64,000 nucleotides of DNA from assembly GCF_900258505.1 (NCBI RefSeq), contig NZ_LT984895.1, positions 2,652,037-2,716,036 on the forward strand, in the 5' to 3' direction. The position numbers and the translations under genes are program-made. The notes beneath the pieces are model-generated. The model searched no databases. It saw only the letters and a list, made by a program, of their open reading frames with translations, and had not been told where the DNA came from. The stretch's first letter is position 1. Each line of letters starts with the position of its first letter. Shown one piece after another: positions 55,811 through 63,532 of the stretch. This stretch comes from Brachybacterium timonense. Lineage in GTDB: Bacteria > Actinomycetota > Actinomycetes > Actinomycetales > Dermabacteraceae.

Positions 55811-57067
55811 ATGAAGATCTCCCGCCTCCTCGTATCCGGCCCCGCTGCTGTGGCCGCTCTGACACTCTGTGCGGCGCCTGCTCTCGCCGCCCCGGGCGAC
55901 CAGGACTCCGACTCGGCGGCCCCCCAGTCGGTCTCCACCCAGTTCTCCGATGAGGAAGTCGCCGTCATGGCGAAGAGCTCCGGCCGCACCATCCAGGAGC
56001 AGACCGCTCACCTCGATGAGCAGGAGACGCAGAACAACACGTACGCCGAGCTGTATGAGCAGGGCTACGACTACGACGGCGCCTACTTCGACGAGAACAA
56101 CACCCTCGTGCTGCAGGCCGCCGCCGGCTCGGACGCGGCGGAAGCCGCCGAGGCCGCCGGCCTCGAGGTCGCCAGCCCGCAGTTCGGTGAGGAGCGTCTG
56201 GGCGAGATCGCCTCCGAGCTCACGGACGCTATCGGAGCCGACGGCAACATCGCCTCGATCTCCCCGAATGTTGTCGACGACACCGTGGTGGTGACCGTGG
56301 TGAACAGCGCGGGCGAGTCCACCGTCTCCGAACTCGCCGCCGGCTATGGCGATGCGGTGACCATCGAGCAGGGCGAGGCAAACATCATGCAGGCCAATGT
56401 GGCAGGCGGCGACAAGATGGACCTGGGCGGCGGTTACTGCTCCGCCGGGTTCGGCGCCAACGACGGGTCCCGCAACTACATGGTGTGGGCCGGGCACTGT
56501 GTGGAGCCCGTTGACCAGGTGCTTGCCGCCGACGGCAGCCTTGTGGGTACCACCGTGGACAGCAAGTTCACCTCTTACGACGGACTGCCTGACCGCGACA
56601 TGGGCATCGTGGAGCTCGCTGACGGCGTCACCATGGACGGCACCGTGAACCAGCAGGGCCAGTACGAGGTTGAATTGGACGCTTCCCGCGGCGCCTGGAA
56701 GGCTCCGATCGGCACCGACACCTGCAAGTCCGGCGCCACCAGCGGCGTGACCTGCGGCCAGATCACCGGCTATGACGCGACCGTCACGTACTCCGACCGC
56801 CAGGGCCGGGTGCAGGCCCAGGTCAGCGGACTCGGCGAGGCCAGCATCTGCACTGCGCCCGGTGACTCCGGCGGCGCCTACGTCTCCGGCGGCTACGCCG
56901 TGGGCCTGACCTCGGGCGGCCCTGGTGACCAGGAGTGCGGCTTCAACGCTGGCTACGCTCCGGGCATGTCCTACTTCCAGCCCGTCACCGACGCTCTCGA
57001 CGAGTACGGCCTGGAGTACGGCACCCTGGGCACCGGCGACACCGGCGAGGACGACCCCTGGTGGTGA
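55811..57067 (+). CDS. Secreted trypsin-like serine protease with N-terminal prodomain
   Basis: 418 residues from the ATG at 55811. Signal peptide (LLVSGPAAVAALTLCAAPALA), a prodomain of about 175 residues of the alpha-lytic/streptogrisin kind (ELYEQGYDYDGAYFDENN and so on), then the protease domain. The catalytic triad is visible: His in WAGHC, Asp in DRDMGIVEL, Ser in CTAPGDSGGAY. Cysteine pairs (GGYCS/GHC, DTC/TCG) suggest disulfides. The acidic tail ends DDPWW. It is an extracellular protease folding with help of its propeptide. Confidence 0.93.
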   Translation: MKISRLLVSGPAAVAALTLCAAPALAAPGDQDSDSAAPQSVSTQFSDEEVAVMAKSSGRTIQEQTAHLDEQETQNNTYAELYEQGYDYDGAYFDENNTLVLQAAAGSDAAEAAEAAGLEVASPQFGEERLGEIASELTDAIGADGNIASISPNVVDDTVVVTVVNSAGESTVSELAAGYGDAVTIEQGEANIMQANVAGGDKMDLGGGYCSAGFGANDGSRNYMVWAGHCVEPVDQVLAADGSLVGTTVDSKFTSYDGLPDRDMGIVELADGVTMDGTVNQQGQYEVELDASRGAWKAPIGTDTCKSGATSGVTCGQITGYDATVTYSDRQGRVQAQVSGLGEASICTAPGDSGGAYVSGGYAVGLTSGGPGDQECGFNAGYAPGMSYFQPVTDALDEYGLEYGTLGTGDTGEDDPWW

Positions 57068-57126
57068 TCACCGGACTCCGACGCGGACGCTGAGCCTATC
57101 CCCCGCTCAGCACCGCCTCATAGGCA

Positions 57127-57154
57127 CGACGGCCCCTCCTCGGAGGGGCCGTCG
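57127..57154 (+). terminator. Terminator of the protease gene
   Basis: CGACGGCCCCTCC pairs with GGAGGGGCCGTCG, a perfect 13-base stem with a 2-base loop, 60 bases after the protease stop. Confidence 0.8.
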
Positions 57155-57260
57155 TCGTGCTCGGGGGGGGTGGCCGTCGGCCCGAGCCGGAGTGGGCGCC
57201 GCCACGCTCCCGGCACTTCCCTCCGAGGAATCCACAACGCACGAAGTTCTCTATCTTTCG

Positions 57261-57545
57261 ATGGTAGGAATGTGCACCAGGACTCATCAGCACTCCGTCT
57301 GCCAGCTGCGCGGTATGTGGATCGCCACCGTTCTGGGCATCGACTGGCCGACGGCAGGCGCCCCGGTCGAACAGCAGAAACAGGAGTACCTGGCCCTGCT
57401 CGACGCCGCGGTCGACATGAAGCTCAACGCGATCGTCTCTCAAGTGCGCCCGACCGCGGACGTGTTCTGGCCCTCCCCCTATGAGCCGTGGTCGCTGTAC
57501 ATCATCGGCGAGCAGGGCAGGGACCCTGAAGTGCCCCAGGTTTGA
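57261..57545 (+). pseudogene. GH10-like (YddW/DUF187 type) glycosidase, N-terminal fragment
   Basis: The frame contains LRGMWIATVLGIDWPTAGAP, VEQQKQEYLALLDAAVDMKL and QVRPTADVFWPSPYEPWS, the start of the family-10-like glycosidase domain found in secreted lipoproteins (DUF187). It breaks at 57526 where an IS3-like end begins, so only about 75 domain residues remain. The usual signal peptide is also not seen, since the upstream residues are unlike one. The active enzyme would have 400 or more residues, so this is a remnant. Confidence 0.7.
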
Positions 57546-57550
57546 TGGAG
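57527..57550. repeat. IS3-like terminal sequence at the prophage border
   Basis: TGAAGTGCCCCAGGTTTGAT begins exactly where the glycosidase homology stops. It resembles the terminal repeat of the IS3 element at 60938 (TGAAGCGCCCTGGGTTTTGT), matching 14 of the first 17 bases. It looks like a left-over IS end. Confidence 0.55.
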
Positions 57551-58273
57551 ACATCGAACAGCCGGAAGGCCACGCGCCGCCAGCTGCTGGTTGATCTCGG
57601 TGTCTGTAAGCATCGGAGCAGCCGTCGGCCCGAAGTAGGCACGGAGCTTCTCCGATCGCATGAGGACCGACTGGATCTTCCGCGACACGTACAGGACATC
57701 CGGGGTCACCCCGTTCTCTTCCTCGAACGCGGCCATCCACGTCTCGAGGTCCTGGATCGGGTCACCATCGGCGTCCCACAGGTTCGCGGCGGTGACGGTG
57801 AAGTCCGGACGGCGACCGAAGTCAGCGTTCTGGATGAATCCGTCCTCGTTGATCGCGAGCTTACCGGTCGCCAGAACCTCGCCACGGGCGAGGATGATCC
57901 GGTCGATGGTCGCCTTCGCGACCTTCTCTGCGAGCCGATCGGCGGCAGCCTCGACGGTCTCCGGTGCGTTCGCGCCGCGACGGATCAGCTGATCGTACTC
58001 ACCGAACCGCTCCTTGATGGAGACGGCAGCGAGAGACGCCTGACGCTTCTCCAGACCGATGCCGCCACCGATCTTCGACTCCGCGTCGAAGGCACGGAAC
58101 GAAGCAAGGTCATTGGAATTGGAGCCGACGGTCCACGCCGCGGTCAGACCGTCCACCGTCTCGTTCGGGAACAGGCCCGAGAGAGTGCCGGGAGCGGCGT
58201 CAAACTGGTCACCCTTCTCGCGGGCGAAACCCGTGATGGCCGCGGGGTCGATGAGATCAGTCATGAGCTTCAT
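57546..58273 (-). CDS. Phage major capsid protein, 3' end missing
   Basis: About 240 residues remain of a capsid protein (E-type or similar): LIDPAAITGFAREKGDQF, LSGLFPNETVDGLTAAW, GERFGEYDQLIRRGAN-like and AEKVAKATIDRIILARGEVL. The end (MLTDTEINQQLAARGLP) is where capsid proteins carry their last strands, and the frame then runs over the deletion border into foreign sequence, to a stop at 57479. The start ATG overlaps the stop of the decoration protein (TGATG). Confidence 0.75.
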
Positions 58274-58635
58274 CAGGCAGCCACCTCCTTCGCGTTCAGG
58301 AAGATGAACGCGGACTGTGCCGGAGCCTTGAAGTCCTTCACCGGCAGCTTGTCGACGTTGATACGGCCGTGGTCGAGCAGCGCCACGGTCTCGTCACCGT
58401 CCTTGACGGACACGTCATTCAGGGTGAATCCGGCGAGGGTGCCACTGGTGAACGGCTTGTACAGGCCGCCGCCGCCAGCTTCGACCGGGGTGCCGGCCTT
58501 CACGACCCCGTCGGCCGCGTCAGAGAACTGTGCAGCATCCAGGGTGATGGTGCGGGCATTGGTGACACCGTGGCGGGAGTCCAGCCACGACAGGTCACCG
58601 CCGCCATACTTCTGCGAGGTGATGTTCAAAGACAT
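58273..58635 (-). CDS. Phage head decoration-like protein
   Basis: 120 residues, all beta-like, including YGGGDLSWLDSRHG, ARTITLDAAQFS and GTLAGFTLNDVSVKDGDET. Position between scaffold and capsid and the size fit a head-stabilising (lambda D-like) protein. ATG at 58635 with AAAGGA upstream. Specific family not certain. Confidence 0.65.
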   Translation of the reverse strand: MSLNITSQKYGGGDLSWLDSRHGVTNARTITLDAAQFSDAADGVVKAGTPVEAGGGGLYKPFTSGTLAGFTLNDVSVKDGDETVALLDHGRINVDKLPVKDFKAPAQSAFIFLNAKEVAA

Positions 58636-58652
58636 CAGATGGTCCTTTCTTG

Positions 58653-59195
58653 TCAGATAGTCGTGTTGCGAGCGGCCTGCTTGGCGCGTGCCCGCTCCCG
58701 GCCGGCCTGCATCGAACTGGCATGCCGTTCCCCAGTGCCCGTGGCGGCCTTCGGCACGAACCCGCGGCGGGGCTCCTCCTGCCTCGGACCGGCCCAGGCC
58801 AGCAGTGCGTCTGCGGACGCCTCGAGCTCCTCGCGGGTCGTGCCGGTGAGGTTCCCTGCAGGGACGCCCTTGGCAGCGGCGACTTCGGCGACGAGGATCT
58901 GGTGCTGCATCGCCGTGATGCGGTCCGTGGCGGCGGCGAGGTCCTTCTCGGCCTTGTCTGCTCGCTCCGATGCCCGCTGGAGGTCGCTCTTGGCGGCGTC
59001 CTGCGCCTGATCGAACTGGGCGGCCTTGGCCTTCAGGTCCTCGTAGTCCGCGAACTGGTCACGGGTCTTGCGCTTCGCCTCGGCGACGAAGGCGTTGACC
59101 TGCTCCTGGGTGAAGGTCGCCGGTGTGCCGGTCGCCTCCGTGGAGCTGGCCTCGTCGCCGGTCGTGTTGGGCTGCTGGGCGTCGTTGGTGGGCAT
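58653..59195 (-). CDS. Phage capsid scaffolding protein
   Basis: 180 residues, acidic N-terminus, then a long coiled-coil (EQVNAFVAEAKRKTRDQFAD, LKAKAAQFDQAQDAAKSDL and RASERADKAEKDLAAATDRI) and a basic C-terminal tail, the layout of scaffolding proteins. It precedes decoration and capsid genes. ATG at 59195, with AAAGGA upstream. Confidence 0.85.
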   Translation of the reverse strand: MPTNDAQQPNTTGDEASSTEATGTPATFTQEQVNAFVAEAKRKTRDQFADYEDLKAKAAQFDQAQDAAKSDLQRASERADKAEKDLAAATDRITAMQHQILVAEVAAAKGVPAGNLTGTTREELEASADALLAWAGPRQEEPRRGFVPKAATGTGERHASSMQAGRERARAKQAARNTTI

Positions 59196-59324
59196 CGAGT
59201 GTGGTCCTTTCGTGTGGCCGACAGTCAGTGCCCGCTACCCCCGGGGAGTCGTGCTGTCGTTCACGACAAGCAGCCCCTGCACCAGACGGTGAAAGGGGCT
59301 CAAGGGGAGCGGTAGGTATAAGAA

Positions 59325-59344
59325 AAGCCCCGCGGAGGGGGCTT
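59325..59344 (-). terminator. Hairpin followed by T-run, between immunity and scaffold genes
   Basis: On the minus strand, AAGCCCC...GGGGCTT forms a 7-base stem followed by TTTCTTAT. This fits a terminator behind the toxin-immunity genes, or a partial stop within the late operon. Confidence 0.6.
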
Positions 59345-59388
59345 CGAGAAATTACAGGCGTGCCTCGACACGCGCGGCAACGTCGGCG

Positions 59389-59667
59389 TCAGGCGGTTGA
59401 TGATGTCCGGTTCGGAACCTGACCGACAACTTCCATGGGTCCGAGCTTTCCGATGCGGGCGTGATGAGCGAGCATGATGTCGTAGATCACGCGACCTTCA
59501 GTCTTCGATACGACCAGGGTCCCGTCATGATCACGCCCCTGCTCGTCATGGAATCCAAGGACGTAGTAGTCCTCGTACTCTCCACCGTAGAGGTTCGGAA
59601 TCAAGCCACGTCCCTGGAGCGCTTCGGCTGCGACACGGCGTGCCTCATCGAAAGTCGTGGCTGTCAT
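59389..59667 (-). CDS. Probable immunity protein of the phage-borne toxin
   Basis: 92 residues from the ATG at 59667, preceded by GGGGAGGA and overlapping the stop of the toxin-bearing gene (ATGA). Small alpha/beta protein: TTFDEARRVAAEALQGRG, then YEDYYVLGFHDE and GTLVVSKTEGRVIYDI. The layout is similar to small immunity proteins such as the Imm35/YrhB kind (helix, then strands with a V-V-x-K-x-x-G turn), but I cannot name the family firmly. The tight coupling to a papain-like toxin is the main argument. Confidence 0.6.
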   Translation of the reverse strand: MTATTFDEARRVAAEALQGRGLIPNLYGGEYEDYYVLGFHDEQGRDHDGTLVVSKTEGRVIYDIMLAHHARIGKLGPMEVVGQVPNRTSSTA

Positions 59668-60937
59668 CTTTCCTCCCCTCTCGCGATGCGTGCGACTTTT
59701 TCTGTCGGAGTAGCATCGTCGAGTCGCGTCCATTGAATGGTCCCGCGCTCCACGTCTGCGTCTTGATACCTCACATCGTACTGCTCGGCGATCAGCTGGG
59801 GGTCCGAAACGACGACCTTGCCATCGATTTTCTCCCAGATGACCGCATGCCGGGTGCCGCTGGTGAACTTCATTCTCAGCGGACCGGCTGCGCCGTCCGG
59901 GACCTGGTCTCCAATGACGCGAAGAGTGTCAGACAGTGTCGCATTCGGATCGGCTGGTTCGAGGGTGACACGCTTGTTGCCGCGTCGCCACATGCGGACC
60001 GTATCGGCAAGGTCGTAGTTCTTCGGCTGCCCAGGCCCAGCAGTAATGTCGTAGCCCATGCGGCGTAGCAGCGCGGCGTGTGTCGTGCGGATGCAGTTCG
60101 TGCTGTAAGCCACGAAGCTCTCGTGAGTGGTAGCGGCGCGAACCCCCGGATTCGCGCCGGTCAGGTACGACTTCTTGGTGGATTTCGCGCGCTTCCTGGA
60201 GACACCAGGAAGCTCAGGGACTCCAGTTGCGTGTTCGTCTCCGGAGGGCGGACGGAGCGTGGTCTTGTCCGGCCGGGTGATCGCGATGTGCTCCTTCCAC
60301 ATACCGAACTGATCAGGGACCGGTCCGTTCTCGTCCCACGTGACGGCGTACCACTCCGCGTTCAGCGAGTGGACAATCCCAGGCAGATCCTGGTCAGAGT
60401 GCGACTCGACGATGTGACACGAACAGCGGTCATGAAAGCTCAACCCTGCTGGCCGCGACCCGCGGTCACCCGACGTGGTCGAAGCAGTCTTCCGTGACGT
60501 GTAGACCGCGCCGCGAGAGGCGAGCATCAGACAGAAATCGCACGCATACGCGCCAGGAACCCGCGCCCATCGCGTACCAGCCTGGGCCGTCGCCTCATAG
60601 ATCGTCTCCCGGCCGGGCTGCCGCACCAGCCGGGTGAGCGACCCGGCCAAACGCTGCTGCACCTGGGAGGCCGACAGCTGCCGCCCAGAGCGTGTCTGCA
60701 GAGCCCACGCTGTTGCCGCCATCACCTGATCCGCCGGCGCAGCGAGCCCCGGCTCCGGCTCCGGTAACAAATCCCACAGGCCAAGCGTCTCCCGGGACGT
60801 GCGCAACGCCTGATACGCGGTCGCAGCCGTCAACGGCCCGAAGTTCCCCGAAAGGACCTGCATCACCTCAGTCACCTGCGCGACGCTCGCCTCCGGGTAC
60901 TGACGGTAAAACGCCAGCAACCGATCAACCGCAAGCG
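59664..60937 (-). CDS. Phage minor-head protein fused to a C-terminal papain-like toxin domain, 5' end cut by IS3
   Basis: The first part is a phage minor capsid protein: TLAVDRLLAFYRQYPEAS, helices, then a zinc-type CDFCLMLASRGAVYTSR and HDRCSCHIVE as in Mu gpF/SPP1 gp7-like proteins. After a basic linker (SRKRAKSTKKS) comes a papain-fold glutamine deamidase-like domain: NPGVRAATTHESF, the likely nucleophile in YSTNCIRTTHAALLRRMG (Cys codon at 60093-60095), His in SGTRHAVIW and Asp in VVVSDPQ. These three fit the Cys-His-Asp set of Tox-PL (PF15644). The gene lacks its start because the IS3 element is inserted at 60938; the residues before TLAV come from the IS end. Confidence 0.8.
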
Positions 60938-60964
60938 TGAAGCGCCCTGGGTTTTGTTCCGTGG

Positions 60965-61902
60965 TTAGACGGTCGCGGGCGCGGTCGCCGTGGAGTGAGT
61001 GTAGGACGCTTCGACGGTCGCTGGGGTGCGGTAGTCGAGAGCTTCGTGGAGCCGGGCCGTGTTCCACCAGTGGACCCAGCCCATCGTGGCAAGCTCGACC
61101 TCGCTGACCGACTCCCAGATCCGCTTGGAGTAGATCAGCTCCGCCTTGTAGAGGCCGTTCACCGTCTCTGCCAGCGCGTTATCGTAGCTATCGCCGACGG
61201 TGCCGACAGACGCTTTCACACCTGCGGCAAGAAGAGCGTCTGAGTAGGCGAGAGAGACGTATTGACTGCCCCGGTCGGAGTGGTGAATCAATCCGATTCC
61301 ATTCCTGCTCGCCCCGGTGGAGAGGAGCGCGTGTTCCAGTGCGAGCAATGGCAGCTGCTGCGTGTGGAGGGTGGGCGCGACCGCCCAACCGACGATTCTC
61401 CGACTGAAGACATCGGTGATGAACGCGACGTAGCAGAATCCGGTGAGTATCCGGACATAGGTGGGGGCACCTCCCGCTTGCGGGGGAGTATCGGCAACCC
61501 AGAGCTGCTGCGGTCGGTCCGCAACGAACCTCCGTTCCACAAGGTCGGGACGCTGATCCTCTCCGGCCGTGGGGCGCGTGGTAATGGGCTTGCGACCTCG
61601 GCGAACGCCCTGGAGGCCTGCGATCTTCATCAGCCTCGCGACCTGGTCGCGGCCCATGTCCCATCCCGCGTGCCGCATGGCGTGCCACATCTTCCGCACC
61701 CGTAGACGCTGTAGTTCTCCTGGTGGACCCGCTGCACCTCCTCTATGAGGATCTCGTCCCGAACGCTGCGTGCGGAAGCCTTCCTGTTCTTGGAAGCACG
61801 GTATCCGCGGGAGGTGATGAACCCACACTCTGTCGCACGCAGGGTGCGGCAGATGGCCCAGGCCCCGAACTGCTCGCGATGCATATCGATGAACGCGATC
61901 AT
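60965..61902 (-). pseudogene. IS3 family transposase OrfB with a frameshift
   Basis: The catalytic core is in 60965-61828: LWVADTPPQ, HHSDRGSQY and AETVNGLYKAEL supply the D, D and E. The N-terminal part, MIAFIDMHREQFGAWAICR and EVQRVHQENYSVYG, lies in 61630-61902 in another frame. The two join near 61695-61700 by an indel, so OrfB is broken. It overlaps the orfA stop by ATGA. Confidence 0.85.
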
Positions 61903-62210
61903 TTCGTCGTGGGGCGGTCGAGTTCCGCTGCGAAAAACGCCGAGGCGGCTTTCAGGATCTCGTTAGCGCGCCAGGCTTCGGCAAGCTCACGCTTGAGCCG
62001 ACGATTCTCCTCCTCGAGCGGCTCCCCCGGGCCGGCTGGTTCGGTGGGGCCGTAGCGGTTGCACCAGATCCGCAGCGTCTCCTCGCCGACACCGAGCTGC
62101 GGGGAGACCGCACGAATCGATGCTGCACGGGGACCACCCTCGCGGGCCTGACGGTCGTAGACCATCCGCACGGCACGGTCACGCAGCTCTGGACTGAACT
62201 TCTTGGGCAT
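61899..62210 (-). CDS. IS3 family transposase OrfA
   Basis: 103 residues, a helix-turn-helix protein starting MPKKFSPELRDRAVRMVYD, with a leucine-zipper end (LEEENRRLKRELAEAWRANE). It binds the IS ends and would normally be fused to OrfB by frameshifting. OrfB is damaged here, so the element cannot move by itself. Confidence 0.93.
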   Translation of the reverse strand: MPKKFSPELRDRAVRMVYDRQAREGGPRAASIRAVSPQLGVGEETLRIWCNRYGPTEPAGPGEPLEEENRRLKRELAEAWRANEILKAASAFFAAELDRPTTK

Positions 62211-62258
62211 ACTCCGATTCTCCCTGCTGAGACTCGGAACAGAACCCAGGACGCTTCA

Positions 62259-62361
62259 TGTCGACCGGTTCATATGATCCGCGCGCCAAGGTTGCAGCGG
62301 CGCTGGCGTCCTTGGCGGCCTGGCGCTCCGCCCGCTTCCCTGACTGCCCTCGTGTCGGCAT
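62259..62361 (-). CDS. Start of a phage gene interrupted by the IS3 element
   Basis: ATG at 62361 follows GAGGTGATC, a nearly perfect anti-16S match, typical of phage late genes. 34 residues are readable (MPTRGQSGKRAERQAAKDAS...RGSYEPVD) before the IS3 end. The family cannot be told from the fragment; it may be the start of the minor-head gene or of an unrelated upstream gene lost by deletion. Confidence 0.5.
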
Positions 62362-62490
62362 GGTGATCACCTCTATGATTCATCGCCGCCCACCCGCGAC
62401 AGGCTTCAAGCGTACTTAGTTCCTGGTCCAGCGGCTGGAGGTGGCGACCCTCGTCCTCATGCAGGCATGGTGGAGTCTGTTGCGCTGTAC

Positions 62491-62697
62491 CTACTTCGCA
62501 CTAGTACGTCCCCGGCCTGGTCGGTTCGCGTTCCACGCGTCGACGGTTTCGGGGAGCCAGCCCATGGTGCCGCGGCCCTCGAGCCCGATGATGACGTCTG
62601 GGTCGGGCAGCTTGTACCGGGCGAGCGTGGGGACTTTCACGCCGATCCTGGCGGCAAGGTCACTTCTGGACAGGTAGATCACTGGGCGCGACGCCAC
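62491..62697 (-). CDS. AlpA/excisionase-like helix-turn-helix protein
   Basis: 68 residues, GTG at 62697. YLSRSDLAARIGVKVPTLARY is a MerR/AlpA-type helix-turn-helix; GWLPETVDAWNANRPGRG is the AlpA tail that docks the wing. Such proteins act as excisionases or activators of prophage genes. It overlaps the membrane peptide gene upstream by 19 bases. Confidence 0.8.
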   Translation of the reverse strand: MASRPVIYLSRSDLAARIGVKVPTLARYKLPDPDVIIGLEGRGTMGWLPETVDAWNANRPGRGRTSAK

Positions 62698-62852
62698 GCG
62701 ACCACCACCGCAGTTGTATACACGGCGGCCGCAGCGGCCGTGAGTACAGACGCCGCGACAGTCAGGACGGTGGGGTCAGTGGCGGCGGACCAGACGGTGA
62801 GTCCTGTCGCGCCGATGATCAGCCAGATCGGGTCGATGATCTTGTTCTTCAT
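62679..62852 (-). CDS. Small two-helix membrane protein, holin-like
   Basis: 57 residues from the ATG at 62852 (alternative 62864). Two membrane helices (IIDPIWLIIGATGLTVWSA and VLTVAASVLTAAAAAVYTTA) with a basic tail WRRAQ. The size and layout fit a small phage membrane protein, possibly a holin; no ribosome site is evident. Confidence 0.5.
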   Translation of the reverse strand: MKNKIIDPIWLIIGATGLTVWSAATDPTVLTVAASVLTAAAAAVYTTAVVVAWRRAQ

Positions 62853-62878
62853 GGTTCGGTGCATGGATGATGGGAGGG

Positions 62879-62913
62879 GCGGCCCCGGAGTTCTAGGTCT
62901 ACTTCGGGGCCGC
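62879..62913. terminator. Hairpin after the 34-residue peptide gene
   Basis: GCGGCCCCG pairs with CGGGGCCGC around a 17-base loop, just 7 bases behind the stop of the small peptide gene at 62920. It may separate the peptide from the downstream genes. Confidence 0.6.
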
Positions 62914-62919
62914 CGTCGC

Positions 62920-63024
62920 TCAGTCCTTGTCGCGCGGTCGCGTCACTTCGATGAGTTTCGCGATTGAGGCGATGAGGCCGGCGATCGCGGCGATGAGGGC
63001 CGCGACTCCTGTCATCTCTTCCAT
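62920..63024 (-). CDS. 34-residue membrane peptide
   Basis: A very small gene with a strong ribosome site (AGAGGAGGAAGC then ATG at 63024). It encodes MEEMTGVAALIAAIAGLIAS and then IAKLIEVTRPRDKD, a single amphipathic or membrane-spanning helix with a charged end. The type resembles small toxic or holin-like peptides. Upstream is a palindromic site. No sequence family can be given. Confidence 0.6.
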   Translation of the reverse strand: MEEMTGVAALIAAIAGLIASIAKLIEVTRPRDKD

Positions 63025-63056
63025 GCTTCCTCCTCTCTTCTGTTGTACCTCAACAA

Positions 63057-63074
63057 TACATCAGTAATGATGTA
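63057..63074 (-). promoter_or_regulatory. Palindromic operator upstream of the 34-residue peptide
   Basis: TACATCA-GTAA-TGATGTA is a perfect 7-base dyad with a 4-base spacer, in an A+T-rich stretch 33 bases before the small gene. Flanking TTGTAC (63043-63048) and GTACAA (63071-63076) extend the symmetry. It looks like a phage-type repressor site overlapping the promoter. Confidence 0.6.
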
Positions 63075-63076
63075 CA

Positions 63077-63532
63077 AGCAAGTGCGCAGACCACGAAGTG
63101 ACTCACACAACTAGCTCCCCACCTGCCATCACGGCGGGCGGGGCGCTTCTTTGTTTCCCCATGTCCAGTTCGCGCCGATAAATCAACCCGACGCCACTAA
63201 AACAAGGCACCGCACGAGCGTCGATGCTGGTCAGGCCCTTCTTTAGGGGTGTCGCATTGTCGGGCGGGTAATCATAGGGCCCCCCAGATAGAGAAGGCCG
63301 GCCCTGGACTGAGCAGGCGCTCAGCGGAACCGGTCGTGTTCCCGCGAGTCTACTGGGGTCAGCCGCGCAGCCCGGACCACCCGACCGAGACAGCACGCCA
63401 CGGTGCGCGGGGGAGGACGTAGCGAGGCGGCAGCGCGATTGGACACACGATTGGGGGTTATAGGCCAGATTGTGTGTATGGATCCGGCTAGTTCTCGGCC
63501 TTGACCTGGGGGTTTAGGGGTGTTGACATGCT
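63077..63532. other. Intergenic region before the partial transposase
   Basis: About 455 bases. No frame has a convincing start or homology. The last part should hold the left end of the IS256-like element, but its partner end lies outside the window, so the inverted repeat cannot be set. Confidence 0.4.

Larger units (their letters stand above)
60938..62258. mobile_element. IS3 family insertion sequence
   Basis: 1,321 bases bounded by imperfect inverted repeats at 60938-60961 (TGAAGCGCCCTGGGTTTTGT and four more) and 62235-62258 (reverse complement TGAAGCGTCCTGGGTTCTGT), 22 of 24 matching. It carries orfA and a frameshifted orfB on the minus strand. No 3- or 4-base target duplication is seen. 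It cuts the phage minor-head gene. Confidence 0.88.

Noticed and set aside
60935-62262. Target-site duplication around the IS3 element
   Set aside because: The bases next to the two repeats (GCG on the left, TGT on the right) do not match.
63103-63396. 97-residue minus-strand frame before the partial transposase
   Set aside because: No ribosome site, no domain, ends in low-quality composition; probably non-coding.
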